NCBI RefSeq assembly: GCF_000179615.1
Contig: NZ_AEDD01000012.1
Location: forward strand, 186,001 to 250,000
Length of the DNA stretch: 64,000 nt
Direction of reading: 5' to 3'
From: Paenibacillus curdlanolyticus YK9
Lineage (GTDB): Bacteria; Bacillota; Bacilli; Paenibacillales; Paenibacillaceae
Of the stretch, positions 61,436 to 64,000 are shown in pieces; the stretch's first letter is position 1; the number at the start of each line of letters is the position of its first letter. Position numbers and translations under genes: made by a program. The notes under the pieces are model-generated. The model was not told the DNA's origin and searched no databases. It worked only from the letters and a program-made list of their open reading frames with translations.

Positions 61436-62287
61436 TTAAGTGCCCTGTCCGTTGAAGAACACGTCTAGCGTCGTCGGGTTGCCCGTTAAGCTTGAACGAT
61501 ACGACAGCCGTGTATATTTCAGAAAACGCTGCGGTACCAGCACATCAACCGAGCCCACCGCAATGCCCGTCGTCGTGGTCGTGTCGGTGTACCAGTTCGT
61601 GCCGTTCGCGCTGATTTCCACTCGGGCATCCGCCCTATTAGTCCCCGGTCCCGTGTTGTATACAAAGAAGGAGTATGTGCCGAACACGCTCGTCGTAACC
61701 GTCGCCACGGGGGTATACGCATCAGCTGTCACAAGTCCGGCGTTGCTGATTTCGGTAAAGCTTTTTTGCGAAATGGACGTCACGCTGCTAAGCGTTCCCG
61801 CCGTGATCGTCGCTCCCAGCACGCTGTTGATCGTTCCCGCCGTGATCGTCGCTCCCAGCACGCTGTTGATCGTTCCCGCCGTGATCGTTGCTCCCAGCAC
61901 GCTGTTGATCGTTCCCGCCGTGATCGTCGCTCCCAGCACGCTGTTGATCGTTCCCGCCGTGATCGTCGCTCCCAGCACGCTGTCGATCGTTCCCGCCGTG
62001 ATCGTCGCTCCCAGCACGCTGTCGATCGTTCCCGCCGTGATCGTCGCTCCCAGCACGCTGTTGATCGTTCCCGCCGTGATTGTCGCTCCCATGACACTCG
62101 TGATCGTACCTGCTGTAATCGTCGCGCTTTGAATCGAGATGTTGCTGATCGTACCGTCCATAATGACGCTTAACAAATTTCCGCTTGTGTCTGTCGCCAG
62201 CGCCTGCGGCTCCAACGTTGCATCCCGGCCGAAAATAAGCGTACGCAAATTGTCCGGGTTCGGGTTAAACGACGAAAAGTTTGGCAT
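61436..62287 (-). CDS. Thr-rich repeat protein with C-terminal DUF6385-like domain
   Basis: A 283-residue protein without signal peptide or transmembrane helix. N-terminal NPDNLRTLIFGRDATLEPQA resembles the DUF6385-type entry common in Paenibacillus. Residues 55-171 are nine copies of the 13-residue unit ATITAGTINSVLG, which would build a regular beta structure and offer many Thr and Ser. C-terminal ~110 residues (TYSFFVYNTGPGTNRADARV, VPQRFLKYTRLSYRSSL) form a beta domain shared with the next gene. AAAGGTGATG lies before the ATG. It directly precedes three GT2-TPR genes, so it may be a glycosylated surface or spore protein; this is inference. Confidence 0.85.
   Translation of the reverse strand: MPNFSSFNPNPDNLRTLIFGRDATLEPQALATDTSGNLLSVIMDGTISNISIQSATITAGTITSVMGATITAGTINSVLGATITAGTIDSVLGATITAGTIDSVLGATITAGTINSVLGATITAGTINSVLGATITAGTINSVLGATITAGTINSVLGATITAGTLSSVTSISQKSFTEISNAGLVTADAYTPVATVTTSVFGTYSFFVYNTGPGTNRADARVEISANGTNWYTDTTTTTGIAVGSVDVLVPQRFLKYTRLSYRSSLTGNPTTLDVFFNGQGT
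61775..62125 (-). repeat. Nine 39-bp tandem repeats (13 residues each)
   Basis: Units encode ATITAGT(I/L)(N/D/T/S)SV(L/M)G. The middle seven are nearly identical at the nucleotide level and differ mainly by N versus D (GTTGATC versus GTCGATC) and a C/T in one copy. This points to recent expansion by slippage or unequal exchange. The end units are more diverged. Confidence 0.95.
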
Positions 62288-62334
62288 GTCTCATCACCTT
62301 TACCTTAAAATCCGACGGAGCATCCGGGAAGCCT

Positions 62335-62790
62335 CTAACGTAACGCCTGTGCCTGAAAATAGACCGTAAGCGCCGTCGGCCGATCCTCGATTTTGGAACG
62401 AACAGCCAGCCGCGTGAAGCGCAAAAATCGGGAAACGACAATGACGCCCGTCTCGCCAGGCGGAATCGTCTCCTCGACATCCTTAGCAAAATGCTGCCCG
62501 TCGGGGCCGACCTGCACTTGCACGACTGCCGGCGCATCGCCTTCGTTAATTACCGCATAGGAGTAAACAGTCAGATGAGTCGTGACCTGGGTCGGGAGCG
62601 GCGTCAACGTATCCGTCGTGTGCACATTGGAATAAAGCTGCTCGATAAAAAGGCTCCGGCCCTTTTGCCGATGCTTGTTATTATGGCAATGCTTTTTCGG
62701 TCGACAGCTGTCTCGGCGCTTGCGGGGCTTCGGGGAAAGGCACGATGATGGCTTCCTCCCCTTGCGCCCGCGGCTTGATGCGATCGTCAT
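62335..62790 (-). CDS. DUF6385-like domain protein with basic, Cys/His-rich N-terminus
   Basis: A 151-residue protein. The C-terminal ~85 residues (TVYSYAVINEGDAPAVVQVQ, VSRFLRFTRLAVRSKIEDRP) are homologous to the C-terminus of the repeat protein 47 nt downstream. The N-terminal 45 residues are rich in Arg, Lys, Cys and His (RPKKHCHNNKHRQKGR), a composition known from spore coat and exosporium proteins. The ATG at 62790 is preceded by GAGGGGAAG. Another frame on the same strand (62681-62893) is also open over the N-terminal part and could reflect a frameshift or an overlapping gene; the version given has the conserved domain. Confidence 0.72.
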   Translation of the reverse strand: MTIASSRGRKGRKPSSCLSPKPRKRRDSCRPKKHCHNNKHRQKGRSLFIEQLYSNVHTTDTLTPLPTQVTTHLTVYSYAVINEGDAPAVVQVQVGPDGQHFAKDVEETIPPGETGVIVVSRFLRFTRLAVRSKIEDRPTALTVYFQAQALR

Positions 62791-63000
62791 ACCATCTTCC
62801 CCTCGGCGTCCATGCTCCGATAGTGTATGAGCTCCTTTCGCCGCTTGTAACGGCGTCTGTCGGACCCCGCTCTGGCCCGATTCGCTTCGGCATCCGTCCG
62901 AGCCCTCAACCTGACCGGTTGGTGCGCATAAGCTGTATGACTAGCTTGTATCGATTGACTAGAAGGCATAGGCAGGCCGAGAGGGGAGCAATCATCCGCC

Positions 63001-63531
63001 ATGACCAACTACTCTGTGTTTAACAATGAAAATAACCCCGTCTACATGCAGGCGAACAACGGCTATACAGCGCCGGCTATCGTAGCGCCTTCCCAATACG
63101 ATGCCGCAGGCAGCCAACGCTTGTTCTATCTGACAACAGGCAATGTAAGCATCGGCTCGGGCTCCAGCCTTCTGCTGCAGATCACCAACCCAAACGCCAG
63201 CGGCCGAACGATCTACATCTCCCGAATTGCCGGAGGCGCTTCGAACTCGATTACGCTTACGGTGTATTCCGGCGGGACGATCACAGGAGGCACCACGCCA
63301 ACGCCAATCAACGGCTACCTGGGCAGCGCCACCGCGACCGTTGTAACCACAAAGCAAAATACCGGCACGCTCGGCGGCGGCCCGGTTTCGATTTTCACAG
63401 CGATGGCGTCAGACCTCTATAGCGTCGATTTCGAGGGAGCCCTTATTGTGCCAGCGAATCAAACGTTGTCCGTTACCGTCGGCACGGGTTCATTGACGGC
63501 CTCCATTAACCTTGTTTGGTGGGAGGTATAG
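63001..63531 (+). CDS. Hypothetical beta-rich surface-type protein
   Basis: A 176-residue protein with no signal peptide, rich in Thr, Ser, Gly and Asn. Segments such as GSGSSLLLQITNPNASGRTI, YISRIAGGASNSITLTVYSG and PANQTLSVTVGTGSLTASIN suggest a jelly-roll or similar beta fold. The following gene is a clear paralogue (it shares LQISNP.GSGRT.YIA.I.GG). GAGGGGAG lies 12 nt before the ATG. It is divergent from the DUF6385-like genes; 210 nt lie between them with no motif I recognise. Function unknown. Confidence 0.8.
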   Translation: MTNYSVFNNENNPVYMQANNGYTAPAIVAPSQYDAAGSQRLFYLTTGNVSIGSGSSLLLQITNPNASGRTIYISRIAGGASNSITLTVYSGGTITGGTTPTPINGYLGSATATVVTTKQNTGTLGGGPVSIFTAMASDLYSVDFEGALIVPANQTLSVTVGTGSLTASINLVWWEV

Positions 63532-64000
63532 ATGCCTAACCATTTTATTTTTGATCGGTCAAACAGCTCCTTCTATGGCAGGCTCACGAACGTGTACAGC
63601 GATCCCGGTATCGTAGCGCCAACGGACGCGGGCGCTGCAACGAATGATCGGTCTTTCATTTCCAGTGCCAGCAACTCGTCCAGTCTTGGCATTCTAGGCG
63701 GTACGGTTAACCTCACTCTGCAAATCAGCAACCCGTCGGGCAGCGGCCGAACGATGTACATAGCTGACATTATCGGCGGCGTTAGCGTCTCGCTCAGCCT
63801 GCTGTCCAGCTTCAGCGCCAGCGTGACGCTGTATCGGGGAGGCACGTTAACCTCGCCCTCGACGCTCACCCCGTTTAACGCCAAATTCGGCAGCGCCGCG
63901 ACGAGCAGCATGACCGCCCGCTCCTCCACTTCCGCGCCGTCGGGCGCGACCTCGTTCATGTCCTTCGCCCTCAGTCCCGGCTTGTTTGAGTTTCCGTTTC
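63532..64000 (+). CDS. Paralogue of the previous protein, partial (C-terminus off the window)
   Basis: 156 codons are visible. The start ATG at 63532 is preceded by GGGAGGT inside the end of the previous gene, whose TAG stop directly abuts it, so they are co-translated. VNLTLQISNPSGSGRTMYIA and IIGGVSVSLSLLSS align with the upstream protein. The sequence is again rich in Ser, Thr and Gly. Tandem duplication is likely. Function unknown. Confidence 0.8.
   Translation, partial: MPNHFIFDRSNSSFYGRLTNVYSDPGIVAPTDAGAATNDRSFISSASNSSSLGILGGTVNLTLQISNPSGSGRTMYIADIIGGVSVSLSLLSSFSASVTLYRGGTLTSPSTLTPFNAKFGSAATSSMTARSSTSAPSGATSFMSFALSPGLFEFPF

Noticed and set aside
61775-62125. CRISPR array
   Set aside because: The 39-bp repeats are in-frame codons of a protein with no unique spacers.

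Overview
The window looks like a chromosome segment of a Paenibacillus-type, endospore-forming Bacillota bacterium. The Shine-Dalgarno sites are strong and Gram-positive in type (GGAGG, often before GTG or TTG starts), the terminators are hairpin plus U-run, and the gene families fit that group: a glutaminyl-tRNA synthetase, copper-amine-oxidase-like domains, a WapA/RHS-like Sec-secreted protein, and tandem glycosyltransferase-TPR genes. No rRNA, tRNA, insertion sequence, prophage or CRISPR array was seen.

Layout. (1) 1-8980, minus strand: a glycan operon of the ABC-export type, in transcription order Wzm permease, Wzt ATPase, a sulfotransferase/coiled-coil/GT2 fusion, a GT4, a GT2, a membrane-anchored Ig-like protein and APS kinase. 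It may make a sulfated surface glycan. (2) 9160-12091, plus: a large O-antigen-ligase/polymerase with a TPR-like tail and a small membrane protein. (3) 12139-24976, minus: a Wzx/Wzy-type exopolysaccharide cluster with mobA, galU, a leader with a strong terminator, the initiating sugar transferase, GT4, flippase, three GT4s, polymerase, manC and ugd. It would supply UDP-Glc, UDP-GlcA and GDP-Man and assemble a lipid-linked repeat unit. (4) 25082-30404: rocD, then a Wzz-like protein with a BY-kinase-like partner whose P-loop lysine is missing, glnS, and a MarR regulator. (5) 30448-39652: a heterodimeric ABC exporter, two secreted proteins (PPC-like repeats; TraB/GumN), and an AraC regulator divergent from an aldo/keto reductase.

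(6) 39751-51470, minus: a polymorphic-toxin locus. A 2816-residue secreted RHS/YD-repeat protein carries a Gly/Asn-rich insert and a C-terminal nucleotidyltransferase toxin, followed by its likely immunity gene. Downstream lie a displaced RHS tip with a Hint domain, another immunity-like gene, a NADAR protein and a HEAT-like protein. A 60-bp direct repeat links the working and displaced tips. The RHS leader contains what I read as a c-di-GMP-I (GEMM-I) riboswitch followed by an intrinsic terminator, so toxin expression may be switched by c-di-GMP.

(7) 51674-64000: a second glycosylation module. On the plus strand are a TPR-like protein, a GT2 and a GT4, ended by ten tandem 51-bp units that each carry a T-run. 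On the minus strand are three consecutive GT2-TPR proteins, a Thr-rich protein with nine 13-residue repeats, and a paralogue of that protein's C-terminal domain. Two related secreted-type or surface-type proteins follow on the plus strand. The repeat protein is a plausible glycosylation acceptor for the adjacent GT2-TPR enzymes; this is inference.

All functions come from reading motifs by eye; no database search or structure prediction was run.
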